Positions 22,881 to 34,781 of a stretch of DNA of 64,000 bases are shown here, piece after piece (the first letter of the stretch is position 1; each line of letters starts with the position of its first letter). Origin of the DNA: Phialocephala subalpina (taxonomy: Eukaryota > Ascomycota > Leotiomycetes > Helotiales > Mollisiaceae). The DNA is taken from NCBI GenBank assembly GCA_900073065.1, contig FJOG01000083.1, forward strand, positions 1 through 64,000, written 5' to 3'. A program made the position numbers and the translations under genes. The notes beneath the pieces were generated by a model that worked only from the letters and a program-made list of their open reading frames with translations, ran no database searches and was not told the DNA's origin.

Positions 22881-25296
22881 GACCGAGAGAATAGAGGCAA
22901 TATAGCCTATTCGACGGCTTCGGAGTCGTCGTAATCAAGCATCCTCCCAGCCGATATTTGCTGTTGTCAAAAGCTGCAATGCTATTCCCGAAACGGGAAA
23001 TCAAGAAGTCGAAGTGAGGGATAAGTAAGAAATATCGGCCGAAAGCGGAGATCGTCTCGCTGGACGCGGCAGTGTCCGCAGTCAGGCGATAGGGCTGTGT
23101 TAAGCTTTCAGGTAGGGGTCCCATTGAAACTGGCTGTCAGCGACGCCTCAGCGGGGTAATACCGCGCTAACCATAAACAGCATGACATGAAGCTCAATTC
23201 ACTCCATCTTTCCACACGCCAGCAAACGAATATTAATGGCATCATAAGAAATCCATTGACGAGTCTTTGCTCATATGGCCGTATCATCCATTCTACGCTG
23301 AGCATCAGCCTATCTCTGTTGTATATGTTTGGGGATACGTTTCACAATCTATTCCAGCCGCCCGCTGGTCACTCATCCGGCCTTCTGTGAGCATATTCGA
23401 CGAACAAAGCTCCTCATTCTGCGGACTGTTCATAAATGATCCTGTATCCATGTTTGACTTGTTCTTCCACGTCATGGACTTGCTCTTGAAATCCAGATCC
23501 ATGGAGGTGTTCCGCATATCATGCCAGGCAGTGATATCAACCCAGCAGCCGTCACCTGGGCTTCCAACCAGGCATCACTCGACAAGGTCTTCAATCCGTT
23601 GACTTTTTGCTTTCCTGAGTTTCCTGGGCCTTCTGGGTTTCCGATATAAACAATCCTTGCCATCTCTCTAACGGTGGGAACAAGTTAACGTGAAGCTGGT
23701 GGTTTCCCCTGTCGCGGCAGCTGGGACAGACGATTCTGTGTAGTTCTTGTATCTGGTGTAGTAAATTGAACCGACTCGGATAAATGAATTGATGGTTTTT
23801 GCCCAGTGATGTGGAGAGTCTGGGATTTCTATAGGTATAATGTTGAACAAGCGTATTGGATGCTCAAATGGGTTCTCGGGCTGCTCTTGAGATACGCTGA
23901 AGGGTTTTAGCATGTTGCAAGCATTACGAAGCAGGGCTGAGTGCATGCTTGTTTCTCGACGTTAGGGAGAATAGTGGATAATCTACAGAAAATTGTGTAT
24001 GGATGGTGGAGAGGTCGTTGTTAGTATTTTGCAGGCAATACAACTGACGCAGAATGTTGATTTGGATGTAGGCCGCTTCGCACCTGATGAGAGCTGCATT
24101 TTGGAGTCGATATGGTGGACAGTGATTGTCACAGGTCAAATGGACGCTAGCAGGATATTGATGGTCGTGGCATAGGAATACTCGAGGTTCACAGTCGAGA
24201 CGGCTGTGTCTTCGCAACCCTCTGAGGATTCTAGTGATAGTGAGTCAGGACGATGGTCTTTGGAGGAAGGCAGATGCCCAGGAAGGAGTCAAGAGAGGGA
24301 CGATGAGCAGGAGTTTACCGCATTCTCTTCTCACAGAGTTGTGATATTGTCTCCGATACTAATTATTATTTAGAAGCCGAGAGCTCAATCCAAAAGCTGT
24401 CACCCGACCGTAGCATCAGGAGACTGGGAGGAGGGGACGGCTTCAGATTCGTTCTGCACGTTTCGTGGTTCTCTTCGACTGTTCAATCGTTCGGAAGTCG
24501 GGAGAGGACTCCGAGGAGCAGAATTGATCACCATTCGACGTGTTTGAAAGCGATTGCAAGGTGCTTGACGTTGTATAAATCGTGGATTGTCGACTCAATT
24601 GTTGACGGATGGGAAAGTGAAGTTGAGGTTCCAGAACACCTCCGAACCTCAGGCACTTCGGAGTTGACCTTGTCCACTTTCTGGGGTACATTAGCGACCA
24701 GCCCCTGAAATTTAGCGATTCACTCCCCTGAAATGGAAATACCCCTGAATCTCAAACAACAGATCATCGTAACGCGAGAAGCTGATGCAGTGGAGCGTGT
24801 GCTAGGGTGAGGCTGGGGATTCTGGACACATGTCGCACTTTGAAAGTCAAGGAAGGGACGATATAGTTCTAGCGAACGAAGGGAAGCGACAATAATTGAC
24901 CGGGTGTGCACTTTCCTTCTCCCACGGCACTTTCCACCCAAGTCCAGGGTCTAGAGGAAAGAACTTGCCAACGCAAATATGGGTGTCAACGTCAATCAAA
25001 AGGCGGATTGAGGAGGAAAGGTCTCGTAAAGGCTCCAGTTGCCAATTGACGACGTAAGGGTTGCCGCGAAATGAGAAACTAGACGACCATCTTGCAGTCC
25101 AATCCTGACCTTGTTAGGGTTCCGCTCTTGGCCATCGAGAGAGGCGTTTTTAACAAGTTGAACGATTGTGGCAAGAAACCGCATCGCCGTCTCCTCCAAA
25201 TAGATGAGTCCACAAGCAACAGACACATTGAGTATGCCTTTCGCAGCGGCGCACCTATATTTTCATTGACCTAGCCAAATCCTCCGTGTGATACAT
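22881..25296. other. Long gene-poor stretch with weak coding traces
   Basis: No gene model holds. Minus-strand pieces at 24217-23924, 23946-23668 (with PFEHPIRLFNIIPIEIP) and 23663-23305 have protein-like composition and might be remnants of one multi-exon gene, but no splice pairs join them. Around 24,690-24,760 the phrase CCCCTGAAAT occurs twice next to TTAGCGA motifs, as in the ends of some small DNA transposons; this is unproven. Confidence 0.35.
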
Positions 25297-26997
25297 TCAG
25301 GCTTCTTGATTTATCCTCCTGCTACCGCTCAATTCCGATATTGTAGCCCTCTCATTTCCCGACTCGACCGAACTCTTCCTGCACATCTTATCAAACACCC
25401 ACCTCCCGAACCTCACTGACTTTTCATCCACCACCCTCGTCGTAAAATCTGCGAACCAAAGAACCACCAGCGAATATACCACGATAGCGATCGGCATTCC
25501 AATGCTGAACCCCAACATATTCACCATCCTGTCCGCAAGCGACCACCCAAATGTCTTCAGAATAGACCCATGTACCAAGTACAGACAGTACGAGATTCTG
25601 CCAAGATACTGCGACAACGGATTCGTGTATAGCTTTTGCAAACACTTCCCATTATCAATAGCAATAATATACCACACAGCTCCAATCGCAGGCCAGAATC
25701 GATAGTGGTGAGGACTGCCTCGGTACTTGTTTGGGGTGAACCACCAAATTGTCTCGAATGGAAACTCTCCCTCTGATCCAGGATCCCAGACAGGCATGCT
25801 CAAGATGAATGTCGCAAATCCATAGTTCATGGCGGCAAATACCTCGCGCGGGATGTGACTTTTCCAAGTCGATTCCTGGTTTGGGTCGTCCCGTTCCCTA
25901 ACAACAAAATGCAACTCTGCTAGTAGAAACCCGCAGAGGAAGAGAAATACATCCCAATGAACCCAGACTAGACAGTGCATCGCAAAGACGGAGACAAGCA
26001 TGATTCGATATTTGGTCCGGAAGCTCGCCAGAGATATGACGGTTAAGAACACCCACATCGAACCACGGAACTCGATTGGGATAGTCCATAGATTTCCGTC
26101 GTATGGGAAGCCTTCCTCGAACAGTCTAGCTAGATTGAGGAGTCGAAGTGGATCAGATCTATCCTGTATATTCAATCTCCAATCTTCAAACTGCATCCAG
26201 AGGGTCGGCTGGGGTCTCGCTGCTGTCCATGCATGCGGGGTTGCCTGAAAAGCGTTCTGTGGACGATCGGGGAAGTAACCGTAATAGACGAGGAACATTT
26301 CCGGGAAGGTTATGATAGCAATCGGCAAGTACAGCCTAGGCCATCGACGAAAGACTGAGGAAGTCATCGATTTTGCAAGTCCTGCGAAATCTCCTGCTCG
26401 AGTGAGCTTGACTGGTTTGTATGACAGCGAGAAGCCCGATACCACGAAAAAGATGGCAACCGAAGCGTGGCCGTTGAGCAGCAAGTATATCCAAGGAAGA
26501 GTAATGAACCAGTCGAGAGTTTGAATTCCTCGATCGTGAAGAAATACCGAGTAGGTATGAACGAAGACAACGGCCAGCGCCGCCCAACCTCTGCATCCAT
26601 CGAGCCATTCGGTTGGATGACGCTTTGTCGACTTGGGTTTGCTTGCCTGGAGGAAGCTGGGGATAAGATCCCACAGCGCTGTAGTAATTGCGGAGTATGT
26701 AGTTTCTTTGATCGTTTGAGGGGTGATACTTTCGACCCAAGTCCGAAGGGTTGAGATGAAATCTCGACATGTAGGTGCAAGTTTGGAAACCCATTTCATC
26801 CGAATCTGCTGCCGTTGTTGATTCTCAAGGTTCTCAAGAAGTGGATGGTTGTCGCCATATGATTCGTCCAGCTCCTTTGTAACAAATACATTCTCATCGG
26901 ATGTTAGTTGTGTGTCGTCCGATATGGGATCCGTTTGTCTTGGCCTCGATTCTTCGGGATGATCGATGTATTGCGGCTCGGGACAAGAAGCGGCCAT
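25297..26997 (-). CDS. Acyltransferase-3 family membrane protein
   Basis: This is an integral membrane O-acyltransferase of the OafA/NodX/YrhL type, which transfers acyl groups to sugars or small molecules. It is a single exon. The ATG at 26997 gives 566 aa; the open frame extends upstream but only with unlike sequence. After a ~110-residue polar N-terminus comes WLDGCRGWAALAVVFVHT, the conserved first helix with the family's Arg and His. Next are INGHASVAIFFVVSGF-type (here LLNGHASVAIFFVVSGF) helices, then RRWPRLYLP and NLWTIPIEFRGSMWVF. Near the end is LGRISYCLYLVHG. About ten hydrophobic segments are visible. The gene is intact, unlike its neighbours on both sides. The acyl acceptor cannot be predicted. 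Confidence 0.88.
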   Translation of the reverse strand: MAASCPEPQYIDHPEESRPRQTDPISDDTQLTSDENVFVTKELDESYGDNHPLLENLENQQRQQIRMKWVSKLAPTCRDFISTLRTWVESITPQTIKETTYSAITTALWDLIPSFLQASKPKSTKRHPTEWLDGCRGWAALAVVFVHTYSVFLHDRGIQTLDWFITLPWIYLLLNGHASVAIFFVVSGFSLSYKPVKLTRAGDFAGLAKSMTSSVFRRWPRLYLPIAIITFPEMFLVYYGYFPDRPQNAFQATPHAWTAARPQPTLWMQFEDWRLNIQDRSDPLRLLNLARLFEEGFPYDGNLWTIPIEFRGSMWVFLTVISLASFRTKYRIMLVSVFAMHCLVWVHWDVFLFLCGFLLAELHFVVRERDDPNQESTWKSHIPREVFAAMNYGFATFILSMPVWDPGSEGEFPFETIWWFTPNKYRGSPHHYRFWPAIGAVWYIIAIDNGKCLQKLYTNPLSQYLGRISYCLYLVHGSILKTFGWSLADRMVNMLGFSIGMPIAIVVYSLVVLWFADFTTRVVDEKSVRFGRWVFDKMCRKSSVESGNERATISELSGSRRINQEA

Positions 26998-27291
26998 CTT
27001 GAGGAAAGAACTTTCATCGGGATGAAAATGTTTGATTGAAGTTGGCAGAAGGAAGAGGAGAGCAGAGGCCAGGGATGGATATCGCCGATCGCAAGGAATG
27101 CGCCCGCAACATGGAAGAATGTGGCCATTGAACCGGAAGGAGATACGCGAATATTGATCCCCAATCTCGCGGAAATATTGTTTTGATACCAGCAACGAGA
27201 CCTTGCGTATTGACTGTAGCATCAATTGGCCACTCTCTCATCCAAGATGAAGGGCACCGTTTCACAATTCCAACGCATATGGCATGTCGCC

Positions 27292-28180
27292 TCATCTGCC
27301 AGTGATTCCAATCTCATGAACTGCTAGCGCATATCCAAATTTATGTATGGTGGCGCATTTCGTATGCCTCGTAAGATGGCAACTGCCCAAGGTATGGCTT
27401 GGCAGATATCTCAGACGGCCTGGCAACCATTGAGAGGGAAGATCTTTCATCTCTTCGTTTTCGATAACCGAAACCCCGCCCACTGCAAGGGCAGAGACCA
27501 AAAGGATGAAAACTCCTATCGCGATTACAGCTATTGAGCCTGTGTCGAGAATTGGTGCAGCAGGCGGGGACGTCGAGCTCCTCGTGGTAGATGGTAGCAG
27601 AGCTTGGCTGCTCTGTAGGTCGACTGTGGAGATGAGAGATGTCGCAGATGTAGTCGTTGCAGTCGTGGAGGTTGATGGCGCCGAGGTGGGAATTGCAGAA
27701 GTAAATGCAGCAGATGTTGGAAGTGGAGTACTTTCGAATCCCAACGATACAGGAGTTCCACTGACGGTAAAGTTGAAAGAATTCGATCCAAGAACCTCAC
27801 CTACACTCTACCACCCAGAGGTAGAATACATTTGAGGCATTGATGTCGAAATCTTTAGTCGAAGCCTCCCAAATATACTACTTTCGCGTGAAATTACCTG
27901 TCATTTATGAGCTTAGTTCATTCGGATGATCAAATCCGTAGTACTTGCAATTGCGTGTCTCGATCCAATTCAGTTGGTGGGGACTACAGTTGAAGATGAC
28001 CAAGATCAAAAACGGATGGGTGGTGAACTAGCTAAAGTTCAGTGTAGAACCTATAGTAATGACAGTGTTGTTGAGACCGTTTGGAACACCGGGTGGAGGA
28101 AAGATGAAGTCATTCTGGGCGTTTCGGACGACGACCTGCCTTGCCACGAGCCTCATTTGGACATCTCGAGCCGGATTCAT
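27292..28180 (-). pseudogene. Broken Ser/Thr-rich single-pass membrane (wall-sensor-like) protein gene
   Basis: Pieces read in order on the minus strand. From 28180 comes NDFIFPPPGVPNG, then NTVITIGSTLNFS, interrupted by TAG where relatives have Trp. A 45-bp intron-like segment (GTAATT..AAAG) follows, then DFDINASNVFYLWV, a 4-nt-type frameshift, and VLGSNSFNFTVSG. Next is a Ser/Thr/Ala-rich stretch and one transmembrane helix (IAVIAIGVFILLVSALAVGG) with a short tail ending at 27292. This order matches fungal cell-surface proteins with an extracellular Ser/Thr stalk. No signal peptide is visible. A nonsense change (TGG-to-TAG type), a frameshift and loss of the signal peptide argue for a real pseudogene. 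Confidence 0.55.
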
Positions 28181-28567
28181 TGGGGCATTTGCTTAGTTGT
28201 ATTGAGGCTCAGATCGTATCAAGTAACATAGATTGAGCTTGAATGAAGATCGACGTTTCCTCTCAGCGTTGAAACGGCGTCCTCTGACATGCAAGTCTCA
28301 CAACATTTGTTCCATACATTAGACGAAAACGAACTAGATGTAGTCTTGTCCAATCAAGCAAACCAGAAGCTACACAGGCAGAAAAAAGGTACCACGACGC
28401 AGAGCAGAAGAGATCAATGACTTGGAAAGAGGATAGCTTCGGACATACAGGCGGGAAAGTGCAGGATTGGGTTCTGAGAAACGAAGATTATGCTCAAAAC
28501 AAGTGCAGCCCCGATAGACATGAGCTTCGTCAAGACCGAGAACAAAAAGTAGCCACACATTATACCA

Positions 28568-29941
28568 TCATTGCTCCTCGGCAGCTACTCCCAACAACTT
28601 CTGGAGAGACATGAATTGCTTGTGCAGATGTTCCATCCCACCCTCAATCCCGCTGAGAAGCCCGTACACCTGTCTCTGCTGTGCTCTTGGAAGTGCATCG
28701 ATAAATGACGAACTCGCATCATTGATTGGCCCAGCTGAAATAGCAGTAGCCAGATGAGGAGCAGTACGAGATGATTCGGCTTTCTTCGTCTTAGGTGTTT
28801 CCTCCGGCTGGGACCTATGTTCTCGACCTTCTTTCGCCGAGAAAGATATTTTGGGGCGAGAACTTGTATGCATAGCGGGAGCACGATCATGTCTGCTGAT
28901 CGTGATTCTCGTCCTCACCTGACCAGCCTTCACCCTCAGGACTGTCCCTCCTGGACGAGACCTGATTTCTCGCCTGTCGGAAAACTCGACTCTCTTTCGC
29001 AATAGTTTAGGATTCTAGATATTCTGTGCACGTCGCATCTCCGGCTCAGGACTTGACTGCTGAGCAACGGGGTCAACAGCTCTCGTCCCCCGTCCTCTAG
29101 AAGACACGATCGGCTCATCATTGCCATCATCGACTTCGCCGCCACTTTGCTGATCAATCGCACCGAAATCGTCCTCGGATACCGCAATCACTGAACCTTG
29201 CGGTCTGGCTCGTCTTTTGATGCTGGAGTACAAATCTTCTTCGAAGCCCTGATTGAGGAATGCAATTGGGTGGTAATGGCTGCTTTATCATGAGTCGCTG
29301 CCGAACGTTTCTGGCGCTTGCGAGGAGAAGGAGTCTCTGCTGATACGTCTATCGCGGGTCCCGAGCTCATTGACTTTTTGTGGAGTGAGGTGTTCACTGA
29401 GGATGCAATTGCGCGTTTGCGCTTCGGCGTTTGGTTCGTTTTTATACGATGCTAGAGGTCAACGCGAGCTATGATCAGAGGTCAGCAGAGGACAGTAGTT
29501 CAATGTTGATACTGACTTGGAAGAGTCCCACCCCACACACCCCTGAAAGAACACTGATGAGCACGAGAGTGGTATTGGCAATTGGCACAGCTGCCCCCGA
29601 ACCAGTCTTCGAGTACAATGCAATTTGCAAAATGACCGAAGTCATCTTTACACGTTCGGCATGGTTTAGGCGCAACCAATACGCGCAATGCTAGAAGGAT
29701 GGCTGTGATCCGTTGCTGTCGATTCTGCACCCTTGGAGGAACATCTTTTGGTGGTTCGTGGCCTTCTTTCCATAGAACCTTGCGTATTTCGGGCAATTCT
29801 TGCAGTTCCAATGGATCTCGATACTTCTTTTTCGATTTCGTGGATGTCTCCTTGGTGGTTGGTGATGGAGACGGACTCGGATGTACGGTGTGACTTCGAC
29901 GAGACGAAATCGCCCTCCTCGTCCAAAACAACGCGAGGCAT
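28568..29941 (-). pseudogene. DUF3716 zinc-knuckle-like protein gene with stop and frameshifts
   Basis: From ATG at 29941 (MPRVVLDEEGDF) the frame shifts near 29,850. It then gives ELPEIRKVLWKEGHEPP and the Cys-rich block CRTCKDDFGHFANC..GGSCANCQYH..QCSFR, the signature of fungal DUF3716, with all its cysteines. An intron (about 29,535-29,449, GTGTGT..CTCTAG) leads to a basic tail TNQTPKRKRAIAS. A second shift follows near 29,280, then a TAG at 29015-29017 inside an otherwise continuous frame. The last part (28568-29002) ends in a heptad-like LLSGIEGGMEHLHKQFMSLQKLL. Intact relatives are thought to be nuclear or TE-associated; the function is unknown. The lesions may be real or indel errors. 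Confidence 0.55.
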
Positions 29942-31385
29942 CTTGATGGGAGAAAGTGTTTGACGTGAAAAGAAAGGAAGATGAAGCTAGGGGATTCTAA
30001 GGATGGCGGTGAAATAATCACTGCCGGTTCCTGCGGCTCTAATGCAGGCTACCATGCGAACGAAGCACACACTAAACTTGGAAAGTTTACCCTTTCAAAT
30101 AAGGAGACATCGTGCGATAACGAAAAGGTTTCGGCCCAAACTCTGAGGAAAATGCCTCAAAGGCATCATGTCATAATGAATGATCAAGCGAAGGTTGAAC
30201 AAAATTCTTCTCCTATGTCGTGGACTCGAATCAAGTTACTTCCCAACGACACCAAGCCCAACCCTAGAAGGGCTTCGAGATCTGCCGTTCATGGTCTCCA
30301 AAGTCGCAGGGCATGACGGTGTCCCTAGTATGTGACCTCGCCACAACGACAATTCCAGGAGATAGTGCAATTTCGCCGAGTCCACCATGCCAACTATGAC
30401 TGCGAGCACCCGGTACAAAGTATTGAAACCGACTGCAAAGCTTTCAATGCCATCTCTTTGTGTGTTCGTGGCGGAGGGGATTGGGAGGATTCGATAGAGA
30501 AGGGTATGGCGTAAACCTTGCTGAAAACTGGTCTCACCGACTCTGATATATATGCCTAAAAGTTCTTCGGGCCCAGAAGAATGAATGCAGAAGCACAATA
30601 CTATTGTGGGTCTTTCTTCGCTCCGACTACAGGCAGGAAATGATTCCTCCTATCAAACAGGCAGGAGTGAGAGACGAGACGGTATCGAAGGAGTCGGAGT
30701 AGCTGTCGAAGAGTCGTCGATTAAAGCAAAGCATTCGCCTGCAAGTCTCGAAGCCAAGATGCATAACGTCGATGTGTAATGACCCGTTTCAAACATTGCC
30801 CGCGCCCTCAAAGTCCTTTGTTGTGTCGTTTTCTGTCTTGACATCGCAGGTAGGAGGGAGGGACGCTGTTCTCTGGAAGTTGGAGGGGAAACGAGACGAG
30901 CCATTCGGGGTCGAGAAGGGTCAGCATGGAAGCTCGAGGTTCTGCAACGGAGTTGGAAGTTGTTTCTGCCAGCTCAGATGTTAGCAGATAGATATCATAC
31001 AACATGGGGTCCAGCCTCCCAGTCATCGAGTCAACGAAGGGTTGGACCGCTGCAGAGCTGCCTAGCTCTACGCGTCAATTGACCGCTTTTGGAACAATGG
31101 CATGCTAAACCATTCACTTGTTGGTCCGCGAGAAACTTGTGTGACGGTATGGCAGAGGACGAGATACTAGCAAGTGTGTTGAGTTGGGATTCGACGAAGA
31201 TGAAGAGGAAGGACTCAGTCGAATGACTGAAAGCGCGAACCTCAAACACATTTTGAGGGTCACGTGAAATCTAAGCAACTTTTCGGAGCTCTCTACCTTC
31301 TCAGGCACTATCACAACATGACAAACATTACATTCCATGCCTCCTCGTCTAATTCTACATATACAGCAGGCCATCAATTGCTGAG
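29942..31385. other. Gene-poor stretch
   Basis: Several 60-120-codon open frames occur on both strands, the longest at 30236-30598 on the minus strand. None has a recognisable domain, a splice-consistent partner or clear codon bias. I see no RNA gene or repeat. The right end is the promoter of the Zn2Cys6 gene. Confidence 0.4.
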
Positions 31386-32962
31386 ATGGCTAAGGTCCGC
31401 AAATCTGCGCCCAAGTCGAGGCAAGGATGCCGCACCTGCAAGTAAGTCCTGTGCCTCATCAGCAACATGGACAACCTCTCTGAACAAGCTTCTAGACTCC
31501 GCCGTGTTAAATGCGACGAAACAAAGCCTCGCTGCCAGCGGTGCACAATCACTGGCAGAACATGTGATGGATACACATCCAGCTTGCCGGCTTCACCTTA
31601 TGACAGCAGTCTCGGGTTCAGCGCTTTGGCAACGAGAACATCTTTTATCTCGACTTCACTTGACCTTCAAAGACATCGCGCTTTTGATTTCTTTCGCACG
31701 GAGACTGTACCTATGGTATCTGGTCACTTCAGGGCGAGAACATGGGAGCTGATTCTACAAGCATGCAGCAAAGAGCCCATCGTTACTCAAGCTGGAATTG
31801 CCTTGGGGTCTCTCCACGATGTCTTGACAGTGGTCGACGTTGAACCCGGTTCTCGTGCGCTTTCAACGTCATTCCCATCTTTAGAGTACATCCAGGCTCT
31901 AGGAGACCTTCGGAACTACCTTTCTTCAAGCGCGACTATCGACGTCAATGTCGTTCTTATATGTGCGTTGATCTATATCTCAATTGAGGTCATTCAGAAC
32001 AACTATCTTAATGCTCTCGTACATCTAGAGATTCATTACATCTCATCCGAGCCTCCTCCGAAATTGCATCGGGATCATCGGGGCCAAGCTCTCCTCACCG
32101 CCAAGAGATAGACTCGGAGCTCATTGATGCATTTCAGAGTCTTGACATTCATGCTTCTTCATTTCAAGGAATGCGACCACCAGCGATGACCAGATTTCAT
32201 ACGTCTGACATCCCGGGGAGATTTTCAAGCTTGAAGGAATCACATCTTGCCTTGAGCGGCATCCTAGTCAAGCTTTCTTCCTTTAATCGCTCGGTTGTGG
32301 AGGAATACAAATACAGAAAGCTACAGGACCTTCCATTGGAAGCCTTCGCGGAGACGACAAGCATCACAGCGGATTTTGATGCATGGGACGACAGGTTTCA
32401 GAAGTTCCTTCACAGATCAACCTCCAAGTTTTCACGAGCAGATCAGATCATTATTGACATCCTCATTATCAATCACCATTTAGGATTCATCGAAGCTGCA
32501 ACATGCACTCATACCCAAGCCACTATTTTCGATCAATTTGATGCTCCATTCGACGAGATCGTCACTCTAGCCGCCAACGTTATCCGAACTCGAAAGACCT
32601 CCAAAATACTGGACTTTCACCTGGATATTGGAGTCATACAACCATTGTACTGGACTACTGTCAAATGCAGAGAGCCGTGGACGCGACAGAAGGCAATGTC
32701 ACTGCTCAAATCGATCAACTTCCAGGAAGGTGTTTGGATTGCGGCAGCCCAGGTATCCATTGCCCAAGTGGCTATCGACAGAGAGAACGCTTTCAACGAT
32801 TCGACAATTCTCAGTGATAGGCCGATGGAGTTTGCTAGAGTCCATAGCGTCGGGACTGTGATAGACCCCGTGAAGAAGACAGCTGAAGTCGTCCTCAGTC
32901 AGAAGTTGAACGGCCTGGATGGGCCATGGCATGAGCATGTTGGATGGTGTTCATGGGGTTGA
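31386..32962 (+). pseudogene. Zn2Cys6 transcription factor, single frameshift
   Basis: This would be a nuclear DNA-binding regulator. Exon 1 (31386-31441) and exon 2 (from 31496) join across a 54-bp GT..AG intron to form the complete six-cysteine binuclear cluster: GCRTCK-LRRVKCDE-KPRCQRC-GRTCDGY. After a fungal-type regulatory region the frame breaks between VHLE (near 32,025) and HLIRASSEIASG (near 32,040). From there the -1 frame continues with EIDSELIDAFQSLDIH to the stop at 32962. A one-base deletion explains it, and no splice pair does. If the shift is real, the protein keeps its DNA-binding domain but loses the C-terminal half. It could regulate the nearby RTA1-like gene; that is inference from position. 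Confidence 0.7.
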
Positions 32963-33504
32963 TATCTCCCCAGATTCAACGCCACGCTTCGAAGTAATCA
33001 TTCAGCTTTCGATAGCCAGACAAAATTCTGTCGTGGCTTCCCATCAACGAGCGAAAGTGCTTCAAATCTAGCCCTTCGTAGCACCGAGCACACCTCGTAC
33101 CTGCAGAATCTCGTACTTGTGGGTACCTGCTATTGACTGCAATGATCGATCATGCTAGCCTTTTACTAGACGCGACCCAAATCTACTGCAGTGGCAGAAG
33201 GAGCGGTGAAATTTCACGTGATGTGAATCGTTCTTGTTCTGAGAACACGAGCGAGCCAATCAGATCGCAGGACTGCTTCGGATCTCAAAGCTCGTATATC
33301 CAAGCAGTTGCCGAAAGACTTCAACAAACTAAATATCGAAGCCTGGCCTAGGTCCCGTTTCCAGATCGAAGTTGCTCTCCAGGCTGCAATTTCCTTGAAG
33401 CTTAAATGAGCTCGCCATGTCTTCACATCCTGCACATCAGAGACCGTGCCTTCTCATTCATCAAGAAATTGCCTTCTTTTCTCATCTTCCCCAGACAATC
33501 GAAC
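32963..33504. other. Intergenic, probable RTA1-like promoter
   Basis: No coding signal. This is ordinary GC-balanced sequence between the transcription-factor stop and the next ATG. There is no clear TATA or repeat. Confidence 0.4.
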
Positions 33505-34517
33505 ATGTCTGTCATACCAGTCATACTCTATGGCCGAGATCATGCACCGAATTACACGATACCTACACCCCTCTGCACCTTGGACACTTGTTCCATCACC
33601 CAAGGACAACTCCAATATGACCCGAGCCTAGCAGGAAATGTCTTCTTTGCAGCATTGTTCACCTTCTTCCTCGTCATGCACCTCGTTCTTGGACTGTACT
33701 ATCGAACATGGACATACAGTATTGGCATGGTGTGTGGATTGATCACTGAGCTGTGTGGATACATCGGCCGAGTGCAGATGCATTACAACCCCTTCATTCA
33801 GACTCCATTCTTCATGTGAGTAAGCCCCAAAGCCTTAAATGGCCTGCTGCGAGTACTTACATATCGCCAAGGTACCTCATCTCCCTCACAATTGCACCCG
33901 TCTTCTTCTGCGCAAGCATCTACGTCTGCTTCAGTCGCCTCATAACCATTTTTGGCTCCCACCATTCTCGTCTTAGAGGACGACTCCTCATAATCCTCTT
34001 CATTCTCTCAGACTTCCTATCCTTGCTGTTGCAAGCAGGTGGTGGAGCCATAACGGTGATCGCGGACAACTTCTCGTTCGAACATGTGGGCATAAACGTT
34101 GTGCTTGCAGGACTTGGATTGCAAGTTGCGAGTTTGGTCATAGTCCTGGGTCTGGCCGCAGATTTCTCTCAGAGGTGTTGGAGAAAGCAAGACGATTTGG
34201 ATGAGAAGTTCGGAGTCATTCGAGACAGAAGATACTTCAAAGGCTTCATTCTTGGTAAGACAGCTCAATTGCACTTGCCCTTGATCATGTTCTGACGCGA
34301 TTGTCCAGCACTTCTTCTCGCAACCATAGTCATCCTTGTCAGATCCATCTTCCGAGTTGTTGAATTGGCAGGAGGCTTCCATGGCCGACTGTGGAATGAT
34401 GAGGTCGCTTTCATGTGTTTTGATGGAGCTATGATCGCGATTGCCTGTACCTGCCTCACTGCTTTCCATCCTGGATTGGCATTTCATGGTAAATGGCAGT
34501 TGGTCAAGAAAGCTTAA
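33505..34517 (+). CDS. RTA1-like seven-helix membrane protein
   Basis: This is a lipid-translocating-exporter-type (RTA1/RSB1/RTM1) protein of the plasma or vacuolar membrane, a family linked to sphingoid base and azole tolerance. Exons 33505-33815, 33872-34254 and 34309-34517 join through GT..AG introns of 56 and 54 bp to 300 aa, the usual length. The first helix region is GNVFFAALFTFFLVMH. Later come TELCGYIGR, the family hallmark ISLTIAPVFFCASIYVCFSR, and LSLLLQAGGGAI. FRVVELAGG precedes the last helices and LTAFHPGLAF ends them. The short luminal N-terminus has two cysteines. It lies just downstream of the broken Zn2Cys6 gene in the same direction. Confidence 0.92.
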
Positions 34518-34781
34518 AGGATTTCAAACCTGGAGACATTTGATTGATTTGAGACATTACCGGACACTGGTGTTGTGCATGCCTCACCCAGTGTTTCTGT
34601 CATTCGCTGCTAGGGTTCATGGGTTCCATTCGATGTTCAAGATTTTGAGGTTAGGGAGGGACGATTGGCGGGGTATTTGAGACATGCTATTGCGAGAATG
34701 CATTTGCCTTCTAGCAATATTCGAGGCGAATCCAAAATAATGTACAACACAACCCCAATTCTAATTCATCTTATCTTAGTA

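Noticed and set aside
27926..28231. 101-codon plus-strand frame
   Set aside because: It is antisense to the decayed Ser/Thr-rich membrane-protein gene, which has the recognisable pattern.
28568..29941. Origin recognition complex subunit
   Set aside because: The C-terminal coiled segment suggested it, but the Cys block matches DUF3716 and there is no AAA+ or ORC motif.
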